Shown: piece after piece, positions 32,698 through 44,226 of the stretch | Layout: the number at the start of each line of letters is the position of its first letter | Position numbering within the stretch: position 1 is the first letter of the stretch | Origin: Rhodotorula mucilaginosa | Lineage: Eukaryota > Basidiomycota > Microbotryomycetes > Sporidiobolales > Sporidiobolaceae | DNA length: 64,000 bases | Reading direction: 5' to 3' | Assembly: GCA_034406715.1 (NCBI GenBank) | Contig: CP137871.1 | Coordinates: forward strand, 124,001-188,000 | Translations under genes and position numbers: made by a program | The notes under the pieces: model-generated | The model's database searches: none | What the model was told of the DNA's origin: nothing | What the model saw: only the letters and a program-made list of their open reading frames with translations

Positions 32698-33724
32698 CCT
32701 ATACTGCAACTCCGGTCACTCACACTCGCTACGAGCAGACTCGCGCGCTTATCTACACGGTAGCGTGCATTGCTACAATGCATGAGCTCGAGTGGTCGTC
32801 CATTGGGTGTCCGGGCATGTTAGTGTTAAGGGGAACGAGAGGGCAGACGAGTTGGCAAAGGGGGCGGTTCAGGAGATTGGAGCCCGACTCAAAGTGCTGG
32901 CAGACCGGCGGAGGCGCGAGAAGCAGGCGAGGCATGCTTTTTGCACTCTAGCGTATCGCCATGAGTTTGCTGAGTCGTGCACGAGCGACAGCAGCGACAA
33001 GAGCGACGAGGCGGAGGGAGAAGGAGGCCGAGCTGGACTTGGGAGGACGTCATCTGCGCGACCAGCCATCTCGCCCTCACTACCTCTCAACAGCTCTGAC
33101 AAGATCAGACACGGCCGCTTACCACCCAGAAGCCTCTCTGCAGGCTGGGCCGCTTTCAAAACAGCTCAAAAATCCACCTGGTTGGCACTTTGGGCGTCGT
33201 GACCGACCGGCGGCCGATTTCGTGCTGTTGCCTCCTCCCCGCCCGGTCCTGCCTTTTCTCGCTTCCACTCCATGCCCTCACGCCGCCAGTCAACCCTGCT
33301 CACTCGACTCCGCCCTGGCGCCTGCGACCTCGGCGCCTACAAGGCGCACTTCGAACCCGAACGACTCCTGTGCGCCTGCGGCGGCGAAATCGAGAATCGA
33401 GAACATTTCCTCCTCCACTGCCCGCTCTACGCAACACCGCGCGCCGCCCTTCTTTCCTCCCTGCGGCTCAAAACCCTCTCTCTCGCCTACCTCCTCAACG
33501 ACCCATGCGCCACGAAGGCAACCCACGATTCCTCGCTGACTCAGGCCGCTTTGACTCGCTTTACTGCCCGCCGTCGGAGGATCTACCTGTTTAGTTTCTG
33601 ATTTAATCGAGCGGGTTTTTTCTTCGGGCCCTTCCTCGCTTCCTCACTTTGTGTAGCATCCTCGGTCTACATGGGCTTAATAGCTCGACATGACTTGAAA
33701 CTGGATTCATCTATCTATCTATCC
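32698..33724 (+). mobile_element. 5'-truncated LINE copy (RNase H to 3' end)
   Basis: It begins within an RNase H-type segment (VVVHWVSGHVSVKGNERADEL at about 32790-32855), continues through an Asp/Glu/Ser-rich spacer, and has the knuckle region LLCACGGEIENREHFLLHCP at about 33368-33425. It ends with the 3' UTR (GGGTTTTTTCTTCGGGCCC, GGTCTACATGGGC, CGACATGACTTGAAAC) and a TCTA-repeat tail. Several frame changes make it non-functional. It shows the uninterrupted order of the LINE at 27167-30757. Confidence 0.8.
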
Positions 33725-33766
33725 TCCATAAACAAATTGCTCGCACGTCCACGCTTGCACTCTACA

Positions 33767-33953
33767 GTTCTGTTTGATCTGATTTGAGTTTATCCCTTCC
33801 CTTCTTCCACCCTTTCACTATACCCACTCTCCTTCTCCTGTCTGCTTTCTCCGCCCCCTCCATCCTTCTCTCTTTCTGTCCCCACCCATCATTACCTCTA
33901 GCATCCTTGGTCTACATGGGCTCCCTATAGCTCGATATGACTTGAAACAAGAT

Positions 33954-33986
<33 letters not shown>
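33767..33986 (+). mobile_element. very short LINE copy (3' UTR only) with 11-bp target duplication
   Basis: TGCACTCTACA occurs at 33756-33766 and again at 33987-33997, flanking 220 bp that end GGTCTACATGGGCTCCCTAT...ACTTGAAAC plus about eight TCTA units. This is a severely 5'-truncated insertion of the same LINE family, and the duplication defines both ends exactly. Confidence 0.85.
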
Positions 33987-33987
<1 letters not shown>

Positions 33988-33997
33988 GCACTCTACA

Positions 33998-34649
33998 CCT
34001 ACGGCCGTGCCGCCACCTCGCTTCTTCTCACCCGCGCCAGGCTTGGCATACTCGAATCTCCTGTTTTGATAGAACGACCCGCGCCTCTTTTGCCCAGACA
34101 AGCATGGCAGGCGAGGACGTCGAGGAGGAGAAGACCACTACTTTGGTCAAGGTTGGCAGCATCAGAGCGGCAATCAAGTACGTGACTCAGAAGCATTCCA
34201 ACCGCCTCCGCGCCGATTGATCAAATTACTCGGACTGGGTCACCACGACTGACTGGGCAACCTCGCTGCTTCCATGAGATGTCCAACTTGTCATCCTCGG
34301 TTTCAATAAATGAGCGGACACGGTTGTAGCGGGAGAAGAGAAACTCGCAGAGGACAATTGCCTTGCCAGCCAGGCCTGTATCTTCATTGAGGGCATAGCA
34401 GGCGAGGAACGGGTGAAGGGCTTCCAGTCACTCCACGGCGAAAAATTTGGTCAAAGCGAAGGCTCGATACGGTGGGGGATCGACGCTTGCGGAGGAGTGT
34501 GGCGAATTCAGTTTCCTCGTCGGCATTCAGCTGTACCTCAAGGAGCAGCTACAACGATTAAATGGTACCAGAACTCCTTAGCAGCGCTCGCGGGTTCCTC
34601 CGACGTTCCCACACCGTCCAACCTGTCCGCGCCATCGTGTTTGCGCGCC
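33998..34649. other. stretch without a supported gene
   Basis: GC content rises to host-like values. A short + frame at 34104-34220 (MAGEDVEEEKTTTLVKVG...) and another near 34490-34560 look protein-like but match nothing I know. It may belong to a decayed element continuing to the right. Confidence 0.3.
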
Positions 34650-35126
34650 TCGACTGGACGACGGCGGCGTGGTTCGAGCCGGGAAGCGAGGCGGGCGCGA
34701 GGAAGGCTGCGGGTCGTCGAAGCCGTTCATCGAGCGGCGCAGCTGCTGGTGACCGGATGCTTCAACCGCCCAGTTCATGCCCACCAGCCACAAGAACACC
34801 CTCCACACAACCTCTCTGCCGTCCAGCGCCCGATCGACCCCCGATCCTCTCCCGGCCAAACAATCCGCCTCGCGATCCGCCAGTCGCTCATTTTGATGGA
34901 GATGACTCACCCAATGGTCCGTGTGGTCGTACATTGGGTCCCCGGTCACGTTGGCATCGACGGCAACAAGGAGGCCGACGAGCTGGCGAAGCGAGCAGTC
35001 GAGGAAGGGGGTCGTGCGCTCGCAAGGTCGACCGCCGCCCGCGAGAAGCGCGCGAAAGCAAAGCGAGGTCTAGGCTTCGACCCTAAGGCTGTATCTATCT
35101 ATCGGAAATGGACGAGTGTCACGTAG
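34650..35126 (+). mobile_element. LINE fragment, RNase H region
   Basis: A frame ending at 35126 has AVHRAAQLLVTGCFNRP and then RLAIRQSLILMEM and VRVVVHWVPGHVGIDGNKEADELAKRA, followed by a basic segment. The HWVPGHVGIDGNKEADELA run is the C-terminal RNase H motif with its His and Asp. It is truncated on both sides and has no recognisable tail. It is from the same broad LINE group as its neighbours but not closely similar to them. Confidence 0.65.
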
Positions 35127-36180
35127 GACGTCATCACGCCTCGGCTCTTCCACGTCATCTGGGTTGCGCACCTCCTGCCCACGCTGAGGAACCTCGCTGC
35201 GTCGCATTTCGGCGAGAAGACGGACGTCGAACGTCAACGTGAAGATCTCGAATTACCTCAAGAACAAGGTCCTGGTCAACGGAAACGTGACCAGCGGCCA
35301 AGCGAACGCGTTTGCGGCAACGACAACCCCTCGCCCACCTAAGCGCCTGGCTCAGCCTTCGCTCAGTCCGACCCCAGCATTCCTCCGCGTCCACCGGCGA
35401 TTACGCCGGCTTGTCAGGCAACCCCGTGTCGAGTCTCCTGTCGCCGAGCGCAGAGGCCCAGGTCTTCAAGGGGCGCCCGCCCCGCGACGCGCTTCACATT
35501 GTGCGCGCAGACCGGCTCCCGGACTACGAGCGATGGGAACCAGGAGTGCGCCACAATCCGCGCAACGGGACTTGCGAGTTCGTGGGGAAGAGGGGTTGGC
35601 TTTATTTGCTGGGGCAACCACGACAAAGCGGTCTGTACGGAGACGTGCGAGTCAGGGGCGAAAAAGAAGGCCGATCGGTTGCGCGAAGTTGGCATTCACG
35701 TCACGCCGCAGTAAGCCAGGGCGCTTGTCTCATGCACTAAGGAGGACAAGGGTTTCGATCATCTCGCCAACGACCTGAGTTGCGTGTCGCGCGAGGACTT
35801 GAACGGGAACACGTCAGTGCATCGGCTCTCTCGGCGAGCATCAACAACCCCGAATCATTTGCCTCGCCGTCCTTCTGCTTTCTGGACGAGGCGGAGCATG
35901 CGCGTGCGGACGCGCACGTTGCACAAGTCTCGTCGACTCATTTTGAGGTTTCCCCGCCCTCCGAACGCGCTTTTGTCAGCATCACCATGGCAACAGGACA
36001 GCACACTTACTTCCGAGCACTCCAATCGGGAGGGAGGCGAGCAGGTTTGTTGCACGCACGTCTGCAGTACCGATCAAGCGAGGACAAAGGGTTGCCGGAG
36101 CGATGCGCAGTCGCCTTATTGACCAAATCAGCCCGCACCCCGCCTTGATCTCCTCGGACAAGAGTCTCCTCAGTTGCATC
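35127..36180. other. decayed sequence, possibly part of a Copia-like fossil
   Basis: About 1 kb with host-like GC and several short frames (for example 35239-35340, 35560-35720 and 35780-36148) that have protein-like composition. A Cys/His-containing stretch near 35610-35660 could be a Gag-type knuckle, but spacing is not convincing. The tract leads into the Copia-like protease remnant at 36238, so a common origin is possible but unproven. Confidence 0.3.
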
Positions 36181-36237
36181 ATTCTCTTCTAGGCTCGAAC
36201 GACTTTAAACTTGGAATTTATTCTACCCTATCCTATC
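36181..36237 (+). repeat. LINE 3'-end fragment, second type
   Basis: A short copy of the end found at 32640-32697: TCTTCTAGGCTCGAACGACT then TTAAACTTGGAATTTATTC and CCTATCCTATC. No body of the element is attached on its left. Confidence 0.5.
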
Positions 36238-36603
36238 AATTGCGTCAAGAAGCGGCTCATCAACCAGATGATGCTGGCCATGTATGCTGCACGCGCCCTT
36301 AGCGCCGGGGAAACATTACATCACTACGTCGAGCTTTTGTTGCCGGACCAGCACACCACGATCGGCAGCGCTGCCGGGGGAGGCGGCAAGGCGATCGGTT
36401 GCGGCAAGTTGATCGGCGACTTTCCTCTCCCCAATGGCACAACCTCGCGTATCAAGTTGGAGGACGTCTACTACGCGCCGACTCTATCGGGCAGCGTTTG
36501 CTCCCGGATTATCAACTCGCTGTGACCGGCTGCAAGGCGACAATCGAGAGCAACTCGCTCAAGCTGACAGCGCCGAACGGTGCACTCCTTGCTGACATGT
36601 CAT
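36238..36603 (+). mobile_element. Ty1/Copia-like fossil, protease-region fragment
   Basis: The translated segment contains IGSAAGGGGKAIGCGKL, then FPLPNGTTSRIKLEDVYYAP and LSGSV, which resembles the region just after the protease active site in Ty1/Copia polyproteins. The fragment is isolated, with no LTRs, reverse transcriptase or integrase nearby, and is clearly broken. It is bounded on the right by the tail of an inverted LINE. Old by its fragmentary state. Confidence 0.5.
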
Positions 36604-37300
36604 AGATAGATAGATAAGTCTTGTTTCAAGTCATATCGAGCCAGAGAGCCCATGTAGACCAAAGATACTACTCAGAGTGGGGTAAGCGAGGAAAGGCCTG
36701 AAGAAAAAACCTCCTCATTGAGGCAGGAAAATCAGGTTGGAATGAATGGTCAAGGGATAAATGGTGGAGGAAAAGGTGGAGTGCTATGGAGGAGGGTCAA
36801 CACGGAAGGGGGGTGCTATTCAGAGGGGATGGAGGGATCTGCCGGGGGCAAATAAAGCGAGTCGAAGCGGCCCGAGTTGGCGAGGAAACGGAGGACGGCC
36901 TTGGTGGCAGCAGGGTCGTTGAGCAGGAAGGAGACGGGGGGTAGGGTCGGCTTGCGGAGCTCGGAGAGGAGGGCGGCACGAGGGGCGTAGAGATGGCAGA
37001 GGAGGAGGAAATGTTCGCGGGACTCAACTTCGCCGCACTTGCACATTTCCTTGTCCGGGTCGAAATGAGCGCGATAGGCGCCGAGGTCGCATACGCCGGT
37101 TCGCAGTCGGGAGAGCAGAGTCGATTGGCGTCGAGTGAGCTGGGCGTGGAAGCGAGAGAAGGACGGGCCGGGGGGCGATCTGGCGATGGCGCGAAGGCCG
37201 GTGCCGGTTGTCGCAGCGGTCCAGTCCTTGGCCCACTCCTGGGAGAGAGCAGCTTTGTAGTTAAGCGACCTGGATCTAGAGATAGCCGCCACTCTTGGCA
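36604..37300 (-). mobile_element. 5'-truncated LINE copy on the minus strand
   Basis: On the minus strand it runs from about 37300 through LTRRQSTLLSRLRTGVCDLG and EMCKCGEVESREHFLLLCHL, NSGRFDSLYLPPADPS, then the 3' UTR (GGTTTTTTCTTCAGGCC, GGTCTACATGGGC, CTCGATATGACTTGAAAC) to TCTA repeats at 36604. The ORF2 tail is open for about 160 codons, making this the best preserved coding remnant of the family here, but the rest of ORF2 is missing. Confidence 0.8.
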
Positions 37301-37803
37301 TGTGCTGGTTCTACTTTTCATATAGTGCCAGTACTCTCTTTCGGACTACTGCTTGCAGGGCAAGAGGGGCCTCCCGTCCTCTCAACCCTTCCACGGCCAC
37401 CAATACCAACTTGCCACGGGACCTGCGGAGGGATCTGCTGCTGTAGCCTGGTCACCAACAAGCTCTGCACAGCAGGGCTCCCTCACTCTGTGGTGAGTCC
37501 GGAGGTTCTCGCTCCTTTCGCTCTCAAAATGGCGGAGAGCCATCAAGCGTCACAGAGAAGGGAAATTCAGGTGCCCAACGCTTAGTGTGTTTCCAGCTTG
37601 CCGAAATCAGCGGTGGGCATGGCTGACTTCAACATAAAGCCTCGCAATGGAAGTCTGGCAGGAATTTGAGAGCGAGGAAGGACGTCTGGCACAAGTGAAC
37701 AGAGCCAGAGGCCCAGCAAGTTGATTTGGTTTTTGCCAAAATGGGTTTGTTCATGCTCTTCTGATAGGGATGTGGATGCAAACAACTTGTCTTTAGCTGC
37801 TCA

Positions 37804-37838
<35 letters not shown>

Positions 37839-40800
37839 CTCAACCATTGATGCACCAAGCTACGCCCACTGCGAGTTTGGCAGTGCCACAAGCAAGCAGC
37901 ACTTTTTGGCCAGTTTCGATGCCGGTTTTGACCACGCCATCATTACAGCTGGACTCACCAACACTCAAGTCCCTCCTTACTTTGATCTCCCAGCCAAGTG
38001 CTTTGAGACTGCAGGGCACAATGCAAAGCGGGAGAAGTGCGGTGAGCCAGTCGAGGATTGATAAACTTTCAAGCCTGCACGATGTTGGACAGATGCAGAG
38101 ACCATAGGCTGAGATTTTGTTGTCATTCTTCTTGGCCCTCACCTCAGATCATTGGCTGTACTACCCGTACATGGAAGATTGGCTGTGCAAGGTCGTCTGC
38201 CGCATTCTTTAGGACACCGGTGTTTTGCCGGAAACCAAAGTACTCAAGCAGTTTCAACCTCAAGGACATGCATGGTGGCGTTATTGCCCCTCCAACTCCG
38301 CCCAAGCCTGTCCGGGTGCTGTCAGCTGGGGGAAGAGCATTGAGAAGCACTCGCACCCTCCACCCCTGTGAAGGCGGGTCTCAGTGCAGGTGAATGTCGA
38401 CGTTGATGTGTACATGCACCAGTACAAAGACAAGGTACCCTATCACTATGGGTCTTCCAGCTCTGTTAGTCTTTCGTCAGGAGAACAAGCAAGAGAACCG
38501 ATCAGAATGTGACCCCTTTTTTTCTGCTAGAAAATCTGGGCACTCTCGCTCTCATGCCCGCCCTGGCAACCCAAGACGCCTTCAAGCGAGCAGTCCGAAA
38601 GAGTACAGCTAGAGGAGAGATGACCCCGACGCTGCAAGGTCTGTCCACTGCATTTACTCTTGAGACCTCCCCTTGCTTGACTTCCGGCACTTTACTGATC
38701 TTGACTGCGTTTCCCATGTCTAGATCCTGTCACCTTCTTCACGGACATGTCCGCCAAAAGAGCCTGCCGAGCCAGAGAAGAGGTATCCTCAAGGCCTATG
38801 AGGCGTAGACTGCCTCTCACAAACTGGGTTGAAACCGACCAATTTGCCATTGCCAGCCACCAAGTCGGCTGGGCATGCTTGACACCTCCCCGTAGTTGTC
38901 TCACCTGCATGAAGACTGAGGGGAGGCGCGCACCGTTGTTGGGCGTCTCTGAACCAAATTACACGGCTGCGAGGCACGAAGACTCTCGTGAGCCTCCCCA
39001 GGTCAGGATCTGCCTGGGCCTGTAGGGAGAAATACTCTGAAGAGCCTCTCACAGGGACAGATCTGGGACCGGTCCAGAGAGAGCCTAGTGATAGCCTTCT
39101 GTGCAAGGAGGGACTGAATCTCTGACCTCGGGGTCAGCTCATCTCGCTACAGAACACCCCTGAGTCCGTTCTTTCACCTTGGCCGTAGCGTGCTTGCTTG
39201 AAGAAGGCAAATGGACATCTTTCTGGTGTCAGAACCAGTGACAGAGACGGCAGAGAGACACCCACAAAAAAGGAGAATCAGACTCGAGGCTTCATTGTGC
39301 AATTTCAAGCGTAGACTGGGCCCCTAGCTCGCCTCTCCTGCAAACCAGTTCTTGTTCTCAGCCCTCGGATGTCAGGGCCGGAGCTTCTCCGTCATTGTGC
39401 TCGACACTGACACTCTTTTCTGTCAGTTTCCCTGCTGCCACCGCATTCCCCTCTTGGCCTTTTGTATTTTGCAGTGTGGCAGTGATGCTGGTGCCATGCA
39501 CAGATAGGTTGTGGTAAGTGCGGCAGGGCAGGTGGATCTTAATTGGGCTCGCAGCAAGCTGACAAACCCTGTCTGCATGAAGTCAAGGTCAGTTGACTTT
39601 CGGAGGCTGTGAACGTGTGCATTCACAGACTACCTTTGATTGTGACTCCTGACTTACCTGTGAGTGCCCAGGTAGCAATGCAGTGCCCAAACAGACGGGA
39701 GAGGAAGAGCAACACGAGATGAGAGTGAGAGTCCAGCAAATTTCATCGCCGCGGGAGCGAGTTCGACCTTTCCCCTCGTCACCACCGCCAGCGTGTGCTC
39801 TGGACTTGCACAGGCTATTCTATACTCAATTGAGACCTGCTCTACCCGACAGAATGCTGTTCAAGGCTGCTCTCCAGGCAGTGAGAGTGAACTGCTGGTG
39901 AGTATGACAGTATAGAGAGAAGAGTGTATGAGGGAGGCTACACACCTGCTCTCCAGGCAGTGAGAGTGAACTGCTGGAGAGCAAGAGAGGGAGAGGAGCG
40001 AGTGCGCGTCTCATGACAACTGACTCAGGGGAGGTTTCAGAGGCGCCCAAGGACTTGAGAGGATTCTCATCCGGGGGAGAGCGTCTGCAGCAACAAATGC
40101 CGCTCAACAACCTGCTCAACAAGCTCCGGCGCGATGACACGGCCCCGGTTCGCCGGCGCTGAAAACTCGAACGACATTGCGCAACGGACCTGAAGCAGCC
40201 GCAGGGGGACACGGAACCGACACCAACCACGAGCCAGAGGGAAGCATGTCGTGCGGAAGGGTGTACAGAGAGCCACAACAGCTCGCTCGAAGCAGAAAAA
40301 GGTCGAAGAGCAAGAGCAGTCTTGCTCCAAGGTGCCGAGTGTTGTGAGTCCCTACCAATCTCTTGTCCAGATGTAAGGTTGCAACGAGCAGGGAGCAGGG
40401 AGCCTGGGATGCGCCGGTGAAGCTTTGTCGAGCACCTTCAAACCTCGGTTCGTTCTTTCAGCTCTTCAGCAATCACCTGCTCACTTGAATCGCACTGACA
40501 GGCCTTCTTTAGTCAAATGAAACAATAGGCTAGCATCCTCGGCGCAGCCAAGGCCATGTCCGGCACGGTCCAGACTGGTGGGTACCCCATCGTTGTGCGT
40601 GAGGAAAACTGAATTTGCAGTTTCTTCCGGTTTTTGCATGCCATTGACAAGCGTGATGTAGCTGGAGTGGAGGAAAAAGGGTGTGTCATCTTTGCATGCC
40701 GGTGGCAGACCTGCGGAGCGGGAGGCTCGAGTAGATTGACCGCCGTTCTCCTTTCTAGGCCCCCACATGACAGAGTCTGACCCACCTCTCATCTGTTGCA

Positions 40801-41493
40801 GGAGCTTCTTCACAGTGATAAAGTATAGCGGCGGTCTTGAGCAGGGCAACGCGCTGCCGCAAGCCCAGACGCCGGTTGGGAGCAGGATGCGAACTGTGCG
40901 GCCAGCACGGACCTAATGCAACGAGCGCTTGGGTGGCACCTTTGTCAATGAAGATGACTACGGAGAAGAAGGGGGTCAAGAACCGGGTATCGCTTGGCAG
41001 GTGCCATTACCAGCAATTGCAGGGTACGTCACGAGTTTCATCTTTGTCCGTAACATCTTTCTCTCTTTGCTTTGTGCATCTCTGCCCAACCTGCAAGCAA
41101 TCTTTTCATCCTCACAATCAGTGCGTGCTTCACTTGACTGTTTCCGGGCCGTTCCAAAGCGCGCACAGCCGGAAATGGGGGCGCGCGGCCAAGCGCGCCG
41201 TTCGGAGTTCCGCTTTCTCTCATGCTTTCACGCTTCTCAAGCCATTTCCTGAGTCACTGCAAGTCCAGAGAGCTTGGCCATAAAATTTCAGAGCACTAGA
41301 GGCAGGTTTGAGTGAGGTAGCCCCACAAGAAGGTCAGCACAATGAAAAGTCTTCCGGGAGGCTCCTACGGCATGGGACCCTCCCAACTTGCTCCTCGTGG
41401 GACCCGCTCAGAAGCCTCTCGCGGGGGACGGTTCCAGGACGCTTCCCTAAACTCAACAAGGACACTACCAGACTAAGGAGGGTCGCATGAGGT
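37301..41493. other. repeat-island core without recognised elements
   Basis: About 4.2 kb, largely CpG-poor, with only short frames. Landmarks are a homopolymer of 35 G at 37804-37838, and a duplication of about 32 bases (CTGCTCTCCAGGCAGTGAGA...) at about 39867 and 39948. The frames at 38058-38393, 40481-40849 and 40837-41283 show no family motif and overlap frames on other strands. I can name nothing here; decayed transposons are the likeliest content. Confidence 0.35.
37804..37838. repeat. homopolymer of 35 G
   Basis: An unbroken run of G on the given strand, flanked by CTCA and CTCAACC. Exact length may be affected by sequencing, and it is not a telomeric repeat. Confidence 0.8.
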
Positions 41494-42742
41494 CAGAGAA
41501 TGTTGTCCGTGCCCGTGACCTCCCGTGCGACGGGTACAGGGGTAAAAATCTTGACTTTTGCTCGACGGGGGAGCGCACGGGGCACGGGCTCCCGTACCCC
41601 GTACTGTACGGAGGTACGGCCCGTGCAACGGGGTGTACGGGTCAGATTTGTCTGCTTTCCAGTTCAAGATCTCTCCTCACATTCCGAGACTCTGCCAACC
41701 TGTTAATGTGCAATGAGCATTCCATCTCTACTCTCTGACTAGCGTACACCGTCCAGCTCCATCTGTGGGCCCAAATCTGAGCCCAAAGAGCAAGGGAAGA
41801 AGAGCACCTCGTTTCCTCGCGGCAAGTCTGTCCTACCATCGTCGGTTACCCAAGTCGCGGCATGACCCGCCAACCGGTGTCGGTTCTGGCTGAGCGCGAC
41901 CAGATCAAACTCTCCAATGACAGCAATACTGCGCGCAGGCAAAAGCGAGGTATGATCAGCTTGCTTCCGATGGCAAGGTGATGGAGGGATTTTCGGCAAG
42001 AGAAGGAGGCAGAAGAATGAGGGGGGAGAAGTTGTTGCGAGCGAAGGAAGAGTTGGAGGAAAGAAGTAATGATAGGGAGACCATAAACTCACCAAAACAG
42101 CAAGGGGGGGGGGGGGGGGGGCGAGGAATGAGTCGAAGAAGCCGGTGAGGCGGAAGACGGAGCAGTTGATGTCGGCGCTGCAGCATTGGAGGAGTGACTT
42201 GACTCGCAGTGGCGTTAGCGTTTATACAAAGTGCAAGCGTCTTGAGTGTTTCTGACGGCGAGAGGGTGAAAAAAGGGAGATCGAGAGCAAAGTCAGCAGC
42301 GGTTCGGCCAGTTTCTCGCACGCCTGGTGGGTCCATCGCGCATACGCTTCATAAGACGCCCACGGATTTCGTTTGCGCCGCTGGATTCGCCAACCGGTCG
42401 CTGTCTTCAATGGCGGTGCCAAGAAGAGCAGAGCGCTCACCCGGGATTCGCCCTGGCCCACAGCAGTGTAGGCCATCCGGCACCACTAACGGATCCGAGG
42501 TTGGTGACCCAGCATAAACTGGTCGCCAAGAGCCGCTTGCCGCAAGAAAGAGAGAGGGGACAGAAGCAGAAGACTCACTCGAAGCGCCGAATGGTTCCCA
42601 CCCTTTTCTGGTCCATGAAGGTTCAAGCGTTGCCGAGAGCTGCTGGAGGCTTCATGGTAGCGATACTCCTCCCGCTGGCACCGGGAGCATGAGGTGAGGC
42701 GTTGCCAGTGAGCAAAGAGCGCAAGAGAGACGAGGAGGTCAC
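41494..42742. mobile_element. hAT-1 family copy (copy C), one end preserved
   Basis: The left end CAGAGAATGTTGTCC and the following ACGGG-rich zone match the reverse of the right end of the complete element at 27774-29332. The match continues to about 42742 and then stops, so the opposite end is missing. A run of 17 G at 42105-42121 lies where the complete copy has ordinary sequence. The copy is moderately CpG-rich and intermediate in age between copy A and hAT-1 by eye. The inner donor-like ACTCAC (GTGAGT reversed) sites are kept. Confidence 0.75.
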
Positions 42743-42959
42743 CCGGAGAGGAGGTCAAGAGGCTTTTCTTGGGAGGGTTGGCTCAGCGGGCAAGTTGGCA
42801 GCCGTGTATCAGCTCGTGGAGACAAACACAAAGGATTATGAGTGCACTCTACGTAGCACTGGCTCTGGCTGGTTCTGCAAGCCGGCTTGGGTGCCATCAC
42901 CAGCAGGAAAGGCTTGCGAGCACGCCAGATGCCTCCCCTTAGTCGGGACCATAGGCCGA

Positions 42960-43753
42960 CTGAACCACTGCTGACTTTGCTCTCAACGTTATCTCCCCCA
43001 CCGTCAGATATACCCAAGACATTTGTGCTTCTTATAGCCCTTTCTTGATTGCATACTCTGGCGCCACTGAAGTCACTCCTTCAACGCTGCGCTGCTGACA
43101 TGAACTGCTCCCCGGCTTCTTCAACTCATTCCTCTTTCCCCCCCCCCCCCGCCCCCCCCCCTCCCGTTGCTGTTTCAGGTGAGTTCATGGCCTTCCCTAC
43201 CACACCCTTCTGTGCTCTTCCTTCATTTGCAACAACTTCTCCCTCTTCATTCTTCTGCCTCCTCCTCTTGCCGAAAATCCCTCCATCACCTTGCCATCGG
43301 AAGCAAACTGTTTGCCTGCGCGCAGTCTTTCTATTGTGGAGAGGGGTTCTATGGTCTTGCTCGGCCAGAGCTGCCCTGGCTGAACGGTCATGCTAGGAGT
43401 TGGGGAACCGCCAAGACGCACTTGCCGCAGGGAGATCACTCAGCTCTTCCTCCGCTCTCCAATCTTGCAGCTTGACTTGCAGATGGGGCTAGACAGTGTA
43501 CACAAGTAGAACGGAAGAGATGGAATGCTCATTGCACATCAACAGGTTGGCAGAAATTTGGAAAGCGAGGAGAGATCTTGAGCTTGAAAGCAGACAAGTC
43601 TGACTGGTACACTCTGGCACATGGGCTGTGCCTCTGTGCAGTATGAAGTACAGAAGCCTGTGCCCTGTGCACGCCCCCGTCAAGCAAAATTCCCGATTTT
43701 CCCCCCCCATCCCTGGCGCACGGAAGGGTATGGGCACGGGACAACATTGTCTA
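42960..43753. mobile_element. hAT-1 family copy (copy E), right half only
   Basis: Collinear with about 28480-29332 of the complete element in the same orientation and ending ACAACATTGTCTA at 43753, a slightly changed terminal repeat. It contains two C-runs at about 43139-43160, at the position corresponding to the G-run of the inverted copy C. Its left end is missing. Copies C and E face each other with about 220 bp of other sequence between. Confidence 0.7.
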
Positions 43754-44226
43754 TGCAGGGACACCGCTCTCAGCTCGATGCGAGGGCGGGTCTGCTGCGT
43801 GCTTCTGTTGGGTCGTAGGTTGTTGTAGATGGACTAGAGCCGATAAACAGTGATTCGAGTTTGGATTTCGAGAGATATATGCGAGAGAGGAATGCTAGGG
43901 GAGAAGAGAAGCTACAACACAAAGCGACCGAGACAATCCGCCAACACCGCCTCCTTGATCCGATGACGAAGTCTTGAGGCGTCGGCTGGCACTTTGGCTC
44001 CGGTAGGATAGAGTAGATCATCTGTAAGAAAAGAAGTGTTAGTGACGTTCGAAAAGAAAGGAGCGAGAAGGAGACTTAGAATGGGAAGTCAACGACAAGT
44101 GAAGCGAAGGACGGGTGACCGACCCAGCAGTCTACTTGCCTTTCTTGGCTCTCAATCTTGACCTGCGTGAGAACCACCCCTGGAAGCCTGCAATGCGGCT
44201 GCATGACCTCAACAGCACTCAAACAT
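43754..44226. other. stretch upstream of the interrupted gene
   Basis: About 470 bp. The last part (44118-44226) has a + frame with VYLPFLALNLDLRENHPWK that looks coding and may be upstream exon sequence of the next gene, but no acceptable intron joins them (the apparent one would be 28 bases). The rest holds nothing I can support. Confidence 0.35.

Noticed and set aside
37804-37838. G-run considered as telomeric or origin-associated DNA
   Set aside because: It is a pure homopolymer without a telomere-like repeat unit, in the middle of a gene-flanked island.
41494-43753. Copies C and E read as the two ends of one long-inverted-repeat element
   Set aside because: Both pieces correspond to the same (right) part of the hAT-1 family in opposite orientations, both are truncated internally, and unrelated sequence lies between them. 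Two separate truncated copies explain this better.
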